A stretch of DNA of 49,293 nt, taken from an uncultured Parabacteroides sp. Its GTDB lineage: Bacteria > Bacteroidota > Bacteroidia > Bacteroidales > Tannerellaceae. The stretch spans positions 1-49,293 of the forward strand of contig CAJTMR010000026.1 in NCBI GenBank assembly GCA_910577325.1, written 5' to 3'. Every line of letters starts with the position of its first letter. The stretch's first letter is position 1. Positions 7,278 through 16,515 of the stretch are shown here, in pieces. The notes beneath the pieces were generated by a model that saw only the letters and a list, made by a program, of their open reading frames with translations, was not told the origin of the DNA and ran no database searches. Both the position numbers and the translations under genes were made by a program.

Positions 7278-8273
7278 ATGAGTCAGACAGTAGACATTCG
7301 TGAGTTGAACGAGCGGATTGAAAGTAAAAGTTCGTTTGTGAACATGATTACGATGGGTATGGACCAGGTAATTGTTGGACAGAAACATTTGGTTGAATCG
7401 TTATTGATCGGTCTGCTTTCAGATGGCCATATCCTGCTTGAAGGTGTGCCGGGATTGGCAAAGACTTTGGCCATCAAGACACTGGCATCATTGATCGATG
7501 CGAAATACAGTCGTATCCAGTTCACACCGGACTTGTTGCCGGCCGATGTAATCGGTACGATGATTTATAGTCAGAAAAGCGAGGAGTTCCAAGTTAAGCA
7601 AGGTCCCGTCTTCGCTAATTTTGTATTGGCGGATGAAATCAACCGTGCTCCGGCAAAGGTACAGAGTGCCCTTCTGGAAGCGATGCAGGAACGTCAAGTG
7701 ACAATCAGCGAAAACACATACAAGTTGCCGTCTCCTTTCTTGGTAATGGCGACTCAGAACCCGATCGAGCAGGAAGGGACTTATCCGCTGCCGGAAGCAC
7801 AGGTAGACCGTTTCATGCTGAAGGTCATTATCAACTATCCGAAGAAAGAAGAAGAGAAGCTGATTATCCGTCAGAATATCTCGGGCGTGAAGCCGGAAAT
7901 CAAACCGATCTTAAGCAAGGATGAAATTCTGGAGGCACGCAAGATCGTCCGTGAAGTTTATTTGGACGAAAAGATCGAACGTTATATCGTGGATATTGTG
8001 TTTGCCACCCGTTTTCCGCAGGAACATGGTTTGGCAAACCTTTCCAACATGATCTCTTTCGGAGCCTCCCCGCGTGCATCCATCAACTTGGCATTAGCTG
8101 CTCGTGCGTATGCCTTTATCAAGCGCAGAGGATATGTGATCCCCGAAGATGTCCGTGCCGTGTGCCATGACGTGATGCGTCATCGTATCGGTTTGAGCTA
8201 CGAGGCGGAAGCCAATAATCTGACTACCGAAGAGGTGATCAGCGAAATCCTGAACAAAGTCGAAGTACCTTAA
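7278..8273 (+). CDS. moxR: MoxR-type AAA+ ATPase of the aerotolerance operon
   Basis: The 331-residue AAA+ ATPase has Walker A GVPGLAKT (residues 56-63), Walker B VLADEINRAP, the MQERQVTI segment and sensor region ATQNPIEQEGTYPLPEAQ, all diagnostic of MoxR proteins. These act as chaperone-like ATPases for partners with VWA domains, and five such or associated proteins follow in the same operon. It is followed after 26 bases by the DUF58 gene, the usual MoxR partner. In Bacteroides fragilis the operon supports tolerance of oxygen. Confidence 0.94.
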   Translation: MSQTVDIRELNERIESKSSFVNMITMGMDQVIVGQKHLVESLLIGLLSDGHILLEGVPGLAKTLAIKTLASLIDAKYSRIQFTPDLLPADVIGTMIYSQKSEEFQVKQGPVFANFVLADEINRAPAKVQSALLEAMQERQVTISENTYKLPSPFLVMATQNPIEQEGTYPLPEAQVDRFMLKVIINYPKKEEEKLIIRQNISGVKPEIKPILSKDEILEARKIVREVYLDEKIERYIVDIVFATRFPQEHGLANLSNMISFGASPRASINLALAARAYAFIKRRGYVIPEDVRAVCHDVMRHRIGLSYEAEANNLTTEEVISEILNKVEVP

Positions 8274-8299
8274 TAATTGACAACCGTCAATTGGATGAT

Positions 8300-9169
8300 A
8301 TGGAAACAAGTGAACTATTAAAGAAGGTCCGACGGATTGAAATAAAGACTCGCGGCTTGTCTCGCAATATTTTTGCAGGGCAATACCATTCTGCCTTCAA
8401 AGGGCGTGGTATGGCGTTCAGTGAGGTACGCGAGTATCAATACGGAGACGATATCCGCGATATCGACTGGAACGTGACCGCCCGTTACGTCCGCCCATAC
8501 GTGAAGGTGTTTGAAGAAGAGCGGGAACTGACGGTGATGTTGCTGATCGACGTGTCGGGAAGTAGGGACTTTGGTTCCGTGAATGTAATGAAGAAAGAGG
8601 TCATTACGGAGATTGCCGCCACGCTTGCCTTTTCGGCTATCCAGAACAACGATAAGATCGGTGTGGTGTTCTTCTCCGACAAGATAGAAAAGTTTATTCC
8701 TCCCCAAAAAGGGAAGAAACATATCTTGTATGTCATTCGCGAACTGATCGACTTCCAACCGGACAAGAAGCAGACCAATATCGCACAGGCACTAAAGTAT
8801 CTGACTAACGCGATCAAGAAGCGCTGTACGGCTTTCCTGATCTCCGACTTTATCGACAAGGACGGTTTTAAGGAAGCCTTGACGATTGCCAACCGCAAGC
8901 ATGACGTGGTGGCCATACAGGTGTATGACCGCCGCGAGACGGAACTGCCGGCTGTAGGGTTGATGAAGATCAAGGATGCGGAGACCGGACAGGAACGTTG
9001 GATAGACAGCTCGTCCGCTCGTGTACGGGCCGCCTATAAGGAATGGTGGGACCGCCGGCAGGCTGCCATGAACGATTCGTTTAAAAAATGCCGTGTCGAT
9101 TCGGTTTCCGTCCGTACGGAAGATGATTATGTGAAAGCATTAATTGCTCTTTTTGACAAACGTAATTAA
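8300..9169 (+). CDS. DUF58 protein, MoxR partner with degenerate VWA fold
   Basis: The 289-residue protein carries the DUF58 signature EYQYGDDIRDIDWN at about 46-58 and a VWA-like strand LLIDVSGS at 82-89. The aspartate and two serines of the MIDAS motif are present at 84, 86 and 88. No membrane helix or signal peptide is evident, so it is probably cytoplasmic and works with MoxR. I use ATG 8300 because the longer frame starts with TTG at 8291. A short inverted repeat (AATTGAC with GTCAATT) sits just before the start. It ends nine bases before the next gene. Confidence 0.92.
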   Translation: METSELLKKVRRIEIKTRGLSRNIFAGQYHSAFKGRGMAFSEVREYQYGDDIRDIDWNVTARYVRPYVKVFEEERELTVMLLIDVSGSRDFGSVNVMKKEVITEIAATLAFSAIQNNDKIGVVFFSDKIEKFIPPQKGKKHILYVIRELIDFQPDKKQTNIAQALKYLTNAIKKRCTAFLISDFIDKDGFKEALTIANRKHDVVAIQVYDRRETELPAVGLMKIKDAETGQERWIDSSSARVRAAYKEWWDRRQAAMNDSFKKCRVDSVSVRTEDDYVKALIALFDKRN

Positions 9170-9178
9170 AGCAAACAA

Positions 9179-10216
9179 ATGAAATCAATAAAGAAAAGCA
9201 TTCTGTTACTTGCACTTGCCGGTGGAATGTATCTGCCCGGCGGGAAAGTGTATGCGCAGCAGACACTCGTTGACGTCCGTGTCGACTCTGCCGCCATATT
9301 GATCGGAGAGCAGACTGTTTTACATTTGACGGTAACGACAGACAAAGATAAACCTGTTCGGCTTGTCATCCCGCGTGACACGTTGATGGCAGGGGTGGAG
9401 GTCCTGGAAATCCCGAAAGCGGACTCTGTCTTGATCGAAAACGACAGGTTGCTGATCAAGCAGGACTTGCTGGTGACTTCTTTCGATTCATCCCTTTATC
9501 TGCTGCCTCCGTTCATGGTGATCGACGGAGCGGATACTGTCTACTCCAACCAGGTGGCCTTGAAGGTTTCGACTGTTCCTGTCAATGCCGACAAGCCGGA
9601 GGAATTTTACGATATCAAAAGCGTCTGGAAGCCGCCTTTTGTATTGGCCGATTATTATCCTTGGATATTCGGCGTGCTGCTGGTACTGTTCCTGATCTGT
9701 GTAGTGGCTTACGTGATCAAACGGATGCGTAACCGCCAGTCCATCCTTCCGTTCAAGAAGGAGGAACCGAAACTACCGCCTCACGAACAGGCAATCAAGG
9801 AACTCGACGAGATCAAGCAGCAGAAGCTCTGGCAACAGGGTCGCAGCAAAGAGTATTATACGTTGATTACGGATACGTTGCGCCGTTATATTGTGGATCG
9901 TTTCGGTATCAATGCGATGGAAATGACTTCCGGCGAGATACTTGATATCATCCGCAAGCAGCAGGAGGCGGCATCTGTCCGTGAAAGCTTGAGGCAGATC
10001 ATGCAACTGGCCGATTTCGTGAAGTTCGCGAAACTGCATCCGTTGCCCGACGAGAACGACTTGAGCATGACGAATGCTTATCAGTTCATTAATCAGACGA
10101 AGGTGGAAACTGTAGTCGAACCGGAGCCGGATTCTTTGTCGGCCGATGACGCAGCCCACCGTTTCGATGAGACGCAAACCGATACAACGAACGATTCAAA
10201 TAGAAGGAAAGAATAA
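9179..10216 (+). CDS. Bat-operon membrane protein, function unknown
   Basis: The 345-residue protein has a signal peptide (KKSILLLALAGGMYLPG, cleavage near YAQ), an extracytoplasmic beta-rich domain to about residue 155, one transmembrane helix at about 159-180 (WIFGVLLVLFLICVVAYVI), and a cytoplasmic helical tail with conserved-looking YYTLITDTLRRYIVDRF and MTSGEIL. The layout matches a small version of BatD, and its tail resembles the C-terminal part of BatD in this operon. The gene is regularly found between DUF58 and batA in Bacteroidetes. It starts nine bases after the DUF58 gene and ends one base before batA. Confidence 0.8.
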   Translation: MKSIKKSILLLALAGGMYLPGGKVYAQQTLVDVRVDSAAILIGEQTVLHLTVTTDKDKPVRLVIPRDTLMAGVEVLEIPKADSVLIENDRLLIKQDLLVTSFDSSLYLLPPFMVIDGADTVYSNQVALKVSTVPVNADKPEEFYDIKSVWKPPFVLADYYPWIFGVLLVLFLICVVAYVIKRMRNRQSILPFKKEEPKLPPHEQAIKELDEIKQQKLWQQGRSKEYYTLITDTLRRYIVDRFGINAMEMTSGEILDIIRKQQEAASVRESLRQIMQLADFVKFAKLHPLPDENDLSMTNAYQFINQTKVETVVEPEPDSLSADDAAHRFDETQTDTTNDSNRRKE

Positions 10217-10217
10217 G

Positions 10218-11204
10218 ATGGTATTTGCAAATCCTACATATCTGTATTTGTTATTATTGCTGATCCCGATGATCGGATGGTATATTTACAAGTTGAGCAA
10301 GAACCAGGCCAGTTTGCAGGTATCGTCGACGGAGGGTTTCGATGCCCCGGGAGCAAGCTCTTGGAAGGTCGGGCTCCGGCACGTCCCTTTCATCTTGCGT
10401 ATGGCGGCGGTGGCGGTGCTGATCGTGATATTGGCGCGTCCGCAGTCGACCGACAGTTGGCAGAATACTTCGACGGAAGGTATTGATATCGTGCTGGCAA
10501 TGGATATCTCGACCAGTATGATGGCGCAGGACTTGAAGCCGAACCGTTTGGAAGCGTCTAAAGATGTGGCTTCCGCCTTTATCAATGGCCGCCCGAACGA
10601 TAATATCGGTTTGGTTGTATTTGCGGCGGAGAGTTTCACGCAATGTCCGTTGACAACCGATCATGCGGTCTTGTTGAACCTCTTCAAGGATGTCCAGCCG
10701 GGTATTATCCAAGACGGAACGGCGATCGGCCTGGGATTGGCGAATGCAGTCAGCCGTATCAAGGACAGCCAAGCAAAGTCGAAAGTCATCATCTTGCTGA
10801 CGGACGGTGTGAACAACCACGGCGAGATCGCTCCGGTGACAGCTGCCGAGATCGCCAAGACGTTTGGTGTCCGTGTCTATACGATCGGTGTCGGGACGCA
10901 GGGCAAGGCTCCTTATCCGTTCCAGACGGCCTTCGGTGTTCAGTACATGGATATTGACGTGGATATCGACGAACCGACGTTGAAACAGATCGCCGCTACG
11001 ACTGGCGGACAGTATTTTCGTGCGACGGACAATGCCAGCCTGAAAGCGATCTATTCGGAAATCGACAAGATGGAGAAGACGAAAATCAGCGTGCAGGAAT
11101 ACAGTAAAAAGCAGGAAGAGTACAAGAATTGGGCTATCCTGTTGTTCGCGTTGTTGCTGGTTGAGATATTATTGAGAAATACATTGTTAAGAAATATACC
11201 GTAA
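10218..11204 (+). CDS. batA: BatA, VWA-domain membrane protein
   Basis: The 328-residue protein has two N-terminal membrane helices (about 8-25 and 57-74), a VWA domain at about 88-290 and a C-terminal helix (about 306-325). The MIDAS residues appear in DISTS (Asp96, Ser98, Ser100), with the later TAIG threonine and LTDGVN aspartate. The start MVFANPTYLYLLLLL is the usual BatA beginning. Longer frames overlap the previous gene and are unlikely. It should bind a metal-dependent partner and be remodelled by MoxR (family knowledge). The neighbour batB is a paralogue. Confidence 0.93.
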   Translation: MVFANPTYLYLLLLLIPMIGWYIYKLSKNQASLQVSSTEGFDAPGASSWKVGLRHVPFILRMAAVAVLIVILARPQSTDSWQNTSTEGIDIVLAMDISTSMMAQDLKPNRLEASKDVASAFINGRPNDNIGLVVFAAESFTQCPLTTDHAVLLNLFKDVQPGIIQDGTAIGLGLANAVSRIKDSQAKSKVIILLTDGVNNHGEIAPVTAAEIAKTFGVRVYTIGVGTQGKAPYPFQTAFGVQYMDIDVDIDEPTLKQIAATTGGQYFRATDNASLKAIYSEIDKMEKTKISVQEYSKKQEEYKNWAILLFALLLVEILLRNTLLRNIP

Positions 11205-11217
11205 ATATAAAAGGCTT

Positions 11218-12237
11218 ATGTTTCGTTTTGCACATCCGGACTTTTTATACTTGCTTTTTTTGCTTCCCGTACTGGTTGCATTCTATGTATATGCAATCGT
11301 CTTGAAGAAGAAGGCAATCAAGAAATATGGTAATCCCGAATTGTTGACAGAGTTGATGCCGGAGGTTTCTCCCAAGCGTCAGCATCTGAAGTTTTGGCTG
11401 TTGTTCGGAGCCATTACGATGGTTATCATAATCATGGCCGGACCGCAGTTCGGTTCCAAACTGGAGAAAGTGAAGCGTCAGGGAGTGGAGATTATGGTTT
11501 GCCTGGACGTATCCAATTCGATGTTGGCGGAAGATGTCTCGCCCGACCGGCTGTCCAAGGCCAAACAGATGTTGTCCAAGCTGACGGACGGCTTTTCAGA
11601 TGATAAGGTCGGACTGATCGTTTTCGCGGGAGATGCTTTCACACAGCTCCCTATTACTTCCGATTATGTCTCGGCCAAGATGTTCCTTTCATCCATCAAC
11701 CCGTCAATGGTGTCGACACAAGGCACGGCTATCGGTGCTGCCATCAATCTGGCAGTGCGTTCCTTTACGCCAAGCGAGACGTCCGATAAGGCGATTATCC
11801 TGATTACCGATGGCGAGAACCACGAAGACGATGCCGTGAAAGCTGCTACCGCAGCAGCAGAAAAAGGCATTCATGTGAACATTGTCGGCATGGGGAATCC
11901 GAAAGGTTCTCCAATCCCGGTAGATGGCAGCAACAATTACATGAAGGACAAGGAAGGAAACGTCGTGATCACGAAACTGAATGAAGAGATGTGCCAGGAG
12001 ATTGCGGTTGCCGGTCACGGGACGTATGTCCGTGCCGATAATACGAATTCTGCGCTTCGTGCACTTCAGAAAGAGATCGATAAGATGAATAAATCGGAAC
12101 TGGAAAGCAAAGTCTATTCGGAATATGACGAACGTTTCCAGACATTTGCCTGGATCGCATTGATCCTGCTTCTGGTGGAGTTCATGACACTGGACCGCAA
12201 GAACCGTATATTCAGAAAAGTAAAATTATTCTCTTAA
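11218..12237 (+). CDS. batB: BatB, VWA-domain membrane protein
   Basis: The 339-residue protein is a paralogue of BatA with the same plan: two N-terminal helices (about 8-28 and 58-75), a VWA domain and a C-terminal helix near 312-330. The MIDAS motif is DVSNS (Asp97, Ser99, Ser101), followed by TQLPIT, GTAIGAA and ITDGENH. The start is MFRFAHPDFLYLLFLLP. It sits 13 bases after batA and four before batC. Together BatA and BatB probably form a membrane complex on the periplasmic or cytoplasmic face that MoxR acts on; the exact role is not settled. Confidence 0.93.
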   Translation: MFRFAHPDFLYLLFLLPVLVAFYVYAIVLKKKAIKKYGNPELLTELMPEVSPKRQHLKFWLLFGAITMVIIIMAGPQFGSKLEKVKRQGVEIMVCLDVSNSMLAEDVSPDRLSKAKQMLSKLTDGFSDDKVGLIVFAGDAFTQLPITSDYVSAKMFLSSINPSMVSTQGTAIGAAINLAVRSFTPSETSDKAIILITDGENHEDDAVKAATAAAEKGIHVNIVGMGNPKGSPIPVDGSNNYMKDKEGNVVITKLNEEMCQEIAVAGHGTYVRADNTNSALRALQKEIDKMNKSELESKVYSEYDERFQTFAWIALILLLVEFMTLDRKNRIFRKVKLFS

Positions 12238-12241
12238 TGCT

Positions 12242-13003
12242 ATGGACAAGATGAAACGTATGCGAAAATCGATTATGTGGACGGCTGCATTCATGTTCTG
12301 CAGTGGGGCGATGTTTGCCCAGAAAGCGGAACGTAAGAATGTGAGGGAGGGGAATAAACTTTATGAGGCGGAAAAGTTTACCGAGGCGGAAATCGCCTAC
12401 CGGAAAAGTTTGGAAGTGAACCCGCGTTCATCCGAAGGAACTTATAACCTGGGGAACGCCTTGTATAAACAGAAGAAATTCCCCGAAGCTGCCGAACAGT
12501 ATCAGTTGATAGCCGGACAAGGAGAGAAGATGATCGAAACTCCCGAAGGCAAAGCCCGTCTGGCTGAAATTTATCATAATGTCGGAAATATCGGCATGCA
12601 GAATAAAGAGTATGCCAAAAGTGTAGAAGCTTACAAACAATCTTTGCGGCTGAACCCGAAAGATGATGAAACCCGTTATAATTTGGCGTTGGCACAAAAG
12701 TTGTTGCAGGACCAGCAGGACCAGCAGAATGAAGATCAAAATCAGGATCAGAACGAGGACAAGAATGAAGATCAGGATAAACAGGATCAACAGCAGCAGA
12801 ATCAGGACCTGCAACAACAGCAGGATGACAAGAAGCAGGACAAGACGCAGGAACAACAACCGCAGCAGCAAGAGCAGATGAGCAAAGATAATGCCCAGCA
12901 GATGTTGGACGCTTTCCTGCAGGATGAAAAAGACACTCAAGAGAAAGTGAAGAAAGCGCAAGCACAACAGCAACAGCGCCGTCGCACGAATAAGGAGTGG
13001 TAA
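12242..13003 (+). CDS. batC: BatC, TPR protein with Gln/Asp-rich tail
   Basis: The 253-residue protein has a signal peptide (MWTAAFMFCSGAMFA, then QKAERK), at least two to three TPR units (GNKLYEAEKFTEAEIAY, GTYNLGNALYKQKKFPEAAEQY, AYKQSLRLNPKDDETRYNLA), and a highly charged low-complexity stretch at about 158-215 made of short DQ, NED and QQ repeats. The C-terminal part (MLDAFLQDEKDTQEKVKKA) is the conserved BatC end. It probably scaffolds the complex in the periplasm. The repeat tract is an internal coding repeat and is likely to vary in length between strains. Confidence 0.9.
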   Translation: MDKMKRMRKSIMWTAAFMFCSGAMFAQKAERKNVREGNKLYEAEKFTEAEIAYRKSLEVNPRSSEGTYNLGNALYKQKKFPEAAEQYQLIAGQGEKMIETPEGKARLAEIYHNVGNIGMQNKEYAKSVEAYKQSLRLNPKDDETRYNLALAQKLLQDQQDQQNEDQNQDQNEDKNEDQDKQDQQQQNQDLQQQQDDKKQDKTQEQQPQQQEQMSKDNAQQMLDAFLQDEKDTQEKVKKAQAQQQQRRRTNKEW

Positions 13004-13059
13004 ACGGAATTTTGAATTTAAGAAGTAAGATTTAAAAATTAAAAAATAAGAATTGAGGA

Positions 13060-14886
13060 ATGAGGAAATTAGTTTTCTTATTTGTTCTCTTTACAACTTT
13101 CGGAGTGGTAGCCGGGGCTGCGGATGTGGTGTTCAAGGCTTCTGCTCCGGAAGCTGTCGTTATGGGAGAAACTTTCAGATTGTCGTACACGGTGAACGGA
13201 GAAGGAAAGGATTTGCGTGTACCGGAATTGGCAGATTTCGAGGTACTGTATGGACCGGCGGTCTCGACAAGCCACAGTACCCAGATGATCAATGGTAACG
13301 TGACATCTGAAACGACAAACACGTATACATATACCTTGCAATCGAAAAAAGAAGGGACTTTCAACATCGCTCCGGCGACGATCAAGGTAAAAGGAGCCAA
13401 CTACACTTCCAATGCGTTGGTCGTAAAGGTCCTTCCGGCGGATAAGGCGGAAGAGGTCTCCAAGGAGAACGGCAGGAGTGGAACTGCCGCGGTTGGGAAA
13501 GATGATCTTTTCATTATGGCCGCGTTGTCCAAAAAAAGCGTCTATGAGCAAGAGGGTTTTCTGGTGACTTATAAGTTATATGCTAATCCGAGAAAGGCGA
13601 ATGTGGTGGGTATAAATCAAGTTAAGTTGCCGGAGTTTGAAGGTTTCCTTACTCAGGAAGTCGAATTGCCTCAGAACAGGCAGTTGGTTTTGGAAAATTA
13701 TAACGGGAAAAATTATGGGACTTTTATCATACGGCAAGCGGTCTTGTATCCGCAACGTTCGGGCAAGATCACAATTCCGGGGGGAAGCTTGGATGTCGCC
13801 ATGCGTGTGCAGGTTGCAACCACGAGACCGAGGAGCGTTTTCGATTTCTTTGAAGACAATGGGGGCTACACGGATGTGAACAAGTCGGTGTCTATTTCTC
13901 CCGTATCGGTTGAAGTCAAACCTTTGCCGTCCGGAAAACCAGCCTCTTTCTCCGGTGCAGTCGGCAATTTTACCATGACTTCGAGCATCAGTTCCGACCG
14001 GATGAAGACGGATGATGCCGTTACTTTGAAAGTGAAGATTTCCGGAAACGGAAACATCAAACTGGTTAAGAATCCCGAAGTCGTTTTCCCGAACGATTTC
14101 GATATATATGACCCGAAAGTGGATGTCGATGTCAAGACGACCACGGCAGGTTCTTCCGGCACGAAGACAATCGAATACATGGCTATCCCACGTTATGCAG
14201 GTGATTTCGAAATTCCGTCTATCGCATTCTCTTATTTCGATACGAAGACAGGTTCTTATAAGGCGATTACATCCGAACCGTACAAGTTGCATGTAGAGCA
14301 GGGTAAGGGTGGGGGAACGTCTCCTGTCGTTTCCAACTTCAGCAACAAGGAAAGCGTGAAGTACTTGGGGCAGGATATCCGTTACTTGAAGGTGAAAGGG
14401 GTTCGTTTCGTCCCTAATAATGAATTGTTTTTCGGCTCTTTCATGTACTATATGTGCTATCTGATCCCGGCAATCCTGTTCGTCGTTTTCTTCTTTATCT
14501 ATCGCAAGCAAGTGAAAGAAAACTCCAACTTGGCTTTGGTCCGTACGAAGAAAGCCAATAAGATGGCAGTAAGACGTCTTAAAAATGCCGGCAAGTTGAT
14601 GAAGGAAAATAAGAAAGAAGAGTTTTATGACGAAGTGCTTCGTGCCTTGTGGGGCTACCTGAGCGACAAGTTGAGCATCCCGCAGGCCGACTTGGCAAAA
14701 GACAATGTCGAGGCGGAACTGGCGAGGTACGGTGTGGACGACGCTTTGACCAAAGAATTTATGGATATCCTGAACACTTGCGAGTTTGCCCGCTATGCTC
14801 CGGCACAGGCCTCGGATGCGATGGATAAATTATATGAACAGACAGTGGATGCCATTGGTAAAATGGAAAATACAATTAAAAAGTAA
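13060..14886 (+). CDS. batD: BatD, large periplasmic-membrane protein
   Basis: This 608-residue protein begins with a signal peptide (KLVFLFVLFTTFGVVAGA). Its long periplasmic region holds repeated immunoglobulin-like BatD domains (FRLSYTVNGEG near the start, and a second set around 300-420). One transmembrane helix follows at about 462-485, with a cytoplasmic helical tail (RRLKNAGKLMKENKKEEFYDEVLRALWGYL) similar to the tail of the membrane protein at 9179. BatD is thought to be a structural partner of BatA and BatB. The 56-base gap before it is very AT-rich. It ends four bases before batE. Confidence 0.92.
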   Translation: MRKLVFLFVLFTTFGVVAGAADVVFKASAPEAVVMGETFRLSYTVNGEGKDLRVPELADFEVLYGPAVSTSHSTQMINGNVTSETTNTYTYTLQSKKEGTFNIAPATIKVKGANYTSNALVVKVLPADKAEEVSKENGRSGTAAVGKDDLFIMAALSKKSVYEQEGFLVTYKLYANPRKANVVGINQVKLPEFEGFLTQEVELPQNRQLVLENYNGKNYGTFIIRQAVLYPQRSGKITIPGGSLDVAMRVQVATTRPRSVFDFFEDNGGYTDVNKSVSISPVSVEVKPLPSGKPASFSGAVGNFTMTSSISSDRMKTDDAVTLKVKISGNGNIKLVKNPEVVFPNDFDIYDPKVDVDVKTTTAGSSGTKTIEYMAIPRYAGDFEIPSIAFSYFDTKTGSYKAITSEPYKLHVEQGKGGGTSPVVSNFSNKESVKYLGQDIRYLKVKGVRFVPNNELFFGSFMYYMCYLIPAILFVVFFFIYRKQVKENSNLALVRTKKANKMAVRRLKNAGKLMKENKKEEFYDEVLRALWGYLSDKLSIPQADLAKDNVEAELARYGVDDALTKEFMDILNTCEFARYAPAQASDAMDKLYEQTVDAIGKMENTIKK

Positions 14887-14890
14887 CGCG

Positions 14891-15664
14891 ATGAAGATGA
14901 ATATAAGTATAAATATGAAAAAGGTCGTATTCTTCCTCTTGGTTCAATTCGTCGTCTTGGGAGTATCTGCCCAGGAGGTGGCGGTCAAAGAGGCGGAAGT
15001 TGCTTATACAAAAGAAGACTATGGCAAGGCTATCGAACTTTATGAAGGACTTCTGAATGCTCATGGCGAATCGGCTGAGATCTACTATAACCTGGGGAAT
15101 GCCTATTATAAGGAGAACAAGATCGCACCGGCCATATTGAATTACGAGCGGGCTTTGTTGTTGGAGCCGGGTGACGGGGATATCCGTTTCAATTTGCAGT
15201 TGGCACGCCAGAAGTCGGTCGACAAAATCGAGCCGGTGGGTGATTTCTTCCTCCATCGTTGGTTCGACAAGGTGCAGAACATGGGGGCTGCCGATTCGTG
15301 GGCGCAGACCGGTATCGTTTGTTTTATTCTTTTTATCGGTTGCTTGATCCTGTTCTTCTTCTCCAAATGGATTCATTTGAAAAAGATCGGGTTTTATCTG
15401 GGGCTGGTATTTCTGGTGTTGGTTATCTTTGCCAACATCTTTGCCGGAAACCAGAAGGACGAGTTGGTAAACCGGAAAAGTGCGATCGTATTTGCTCCGA
15501 CAGTGACGGTGAAAAGTTCTCCCGATGCAAGTGGAACCGACTTGTTTATTCTGCATGAAGGAACAAAGGTTTCCGTCAAAAGCAAGTTGGGAGACTGGAA
15601 TGAAATAGAAATGGAAGATGGAAATGTAGGATGGATGCCGAGTAAAGACATGGAAATCATTTAA
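14891..15664 (+). CDS. batE: BatE, TPR and SH3-like domain protein
   Basis: The 257-residue protein has a signal peptide (KKVVFFLLVQFVVLGVSA), two TPR units (AEVAYTKEDYGKAIELYEG, AEIYYNLGNAYYKENKIAPAILNYERAL), two membrane helices around 140-160 and 170-188, and an SH3-like C-terminal domain ending VGWMPSKDMEII. This is the standard BatE plan and completes the operon. ATGs at 14891, 14897 and 14915 could all start it; I use the first, which follows batD by four bases. Confidence 0.9.
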   Translation: MKMNISINMKKVVFFLLVQFVVLGVSAQEVAVKEAEVAYTKEDYGKAIELYEGLLNAHGESAEIYYNLGNAYYKENKIAPAILNYERALLLEPGDGDIRFNLQLARQKSVDKIEPVGDFFLHRWFDKVQNMGAADSWAQTGIVCFILFIGCLILFFFSKWIHLKKIGFYLGLVFLVLVIFANIFAGNQKDELVNRKSAIVFAPTVTVKSSPDASGTDLFILHEGTKVSVKSKLGDWNEIEMEDGNVGWMPSKDMEII

Positions 15665-15718
15665 AATTTATGATTTATCATCGACGCATCAATCATAAAT
15701 CACAAATCTCCTTTTTCA

Positions 15719-16411
15719 ATGGTTGAAAAAATACTAATTTACGAACGCGACGCGTTCTTTGCGCTTAACGGCAGCGACTCTGCTTTTCTGGATCGTTTTA
15801 TGTGGATATTCACAGGAAAGGCAGTTTGGCTGCCGTTGGTCTTTCTGATCCTGCTGGTTCTGGTCTATAAAAAGAACTGGCGCGAATCGTTATTGATCCT
15901 GTTGGCGATCGTGCTGGTCGTTACGTTGTGCGACCAGTTTGCATCCCATGTCTGTAAACCAATCTTTACCCGTTTCCGCCCGACTCATCATCCTGATTTT
16001 GCGGATCAGGTGAAAACTGTTTTCGGATATCGGGGGGGGCTTTACGGATTTATATCCAGCCATGCAGCTAATGCTTTCGGTTTTGCGACCCTTATGGCGC
16101 TGGTTATGCGGGATAAACTGTTCGGATGGACGATCTTTTCTTGGGCGGCTCTTACCGCTTATACGCGGGTTTACCTCGGAGTCCATTTTATTTCGGATAT
16201 CGTGCCGGGTGCTATTTCGGGTGTGTTATTCGGTTATCTGGTCTATAAACTTTATTCTTTCAGCCGTTCAAAGTTGCCATCTATGGACGCGAACAATCGG
16301 GAACCGCTGTATTCGAAGAGGCGTATCCGTCTCATAGTCTATGCAATATATGCGACGATCCTGGTTATTGTCATTTTTAATGTACCGCTTGCAGCTTGCC
16401 TGCAAAAGTGA
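15719..16411 (+). CDS. PAP2-family membrane phosphatase
   Basis: The 230-residue protein has several membrane helices and the three PAP2 motifs: KPIFTRFRP (KxxxxxxRP), SSHAANAFGFAT (in place of the usual PSGH), and TRVYLGVHFISD (SRxxxxxHxxxD-like). It probably removes phosphate from a lipid such as undecaprenyl pyrophosphate or a lipid A precursor; the substrate is not clear from sequence. It follows batE after 54 bases that include a 10-bp inverted repeat (15666-15675 with 15691-15700), so it may be read through from the bat operon. The second motif has Ser-Ser-His-Ala, which occurs in some PAP2 subgroups. Confidence 0.88.
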   Translation: MVEKILIYERDAFFALNGSDSAFLDRFMWIFTGKAVWLPLVFLILLVLVYKKNWRESLLILLAIVLVVTLCDQFASHVCKPIFTRFRPTHHPDFADQVKTVFGYRGGLYGFISSHAANAFGFATLMALVMRDKLFGWTIFSWAALTAYTRVYLGVHFISDIVPGAISGVLFGYLVYKLYSFSRSKLPSMDANNREPLYSKRRIRLIVYAIYATILVIVIFNVPLAACLQK

Positions 16412-16433
16412 TATATGTCGTAAAGCATATTTA

Positions 16434-16441
16434 TAATTTTG
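16434..16441 (+). promoter_or_regulatory. Predicted -7 element (TAATTTTG) of the small HTH gene
   Basis: TAATTTTG fits TAnnTTTG and lies 74 bases before the start at 16516, in the gap after the PAP2 gene. Confidence 0.45.
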
Positions 16442-16515
16442 TTGCTGTAATTTATAATGACTAAGTTAGTGGCACGAAATTAAACAAAGTAATTAACCTT
16501 CAAAATAAGGAAGCC

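Noticed and set aside
10146..10217. Extended batA N-terminus starting at 10146
   Set aside because: It would overlap 71 bases of the preceding gene, lacks the BatA start pattern, and ATG 10218 is well placed.
12428..12973. Very Leu-rich minus-strand frame opposite batC
   Set aside because: The Leu-rich translation is a consequence of the CAG and GAT repeats in the batC tail.
15666..15700. 10-bp inverted repeat after batE as a terminator
   Set aside because: The arms are AT-rich (TTTATGATT type) with no T-run and a 15-base loop, so termination is doubtful.
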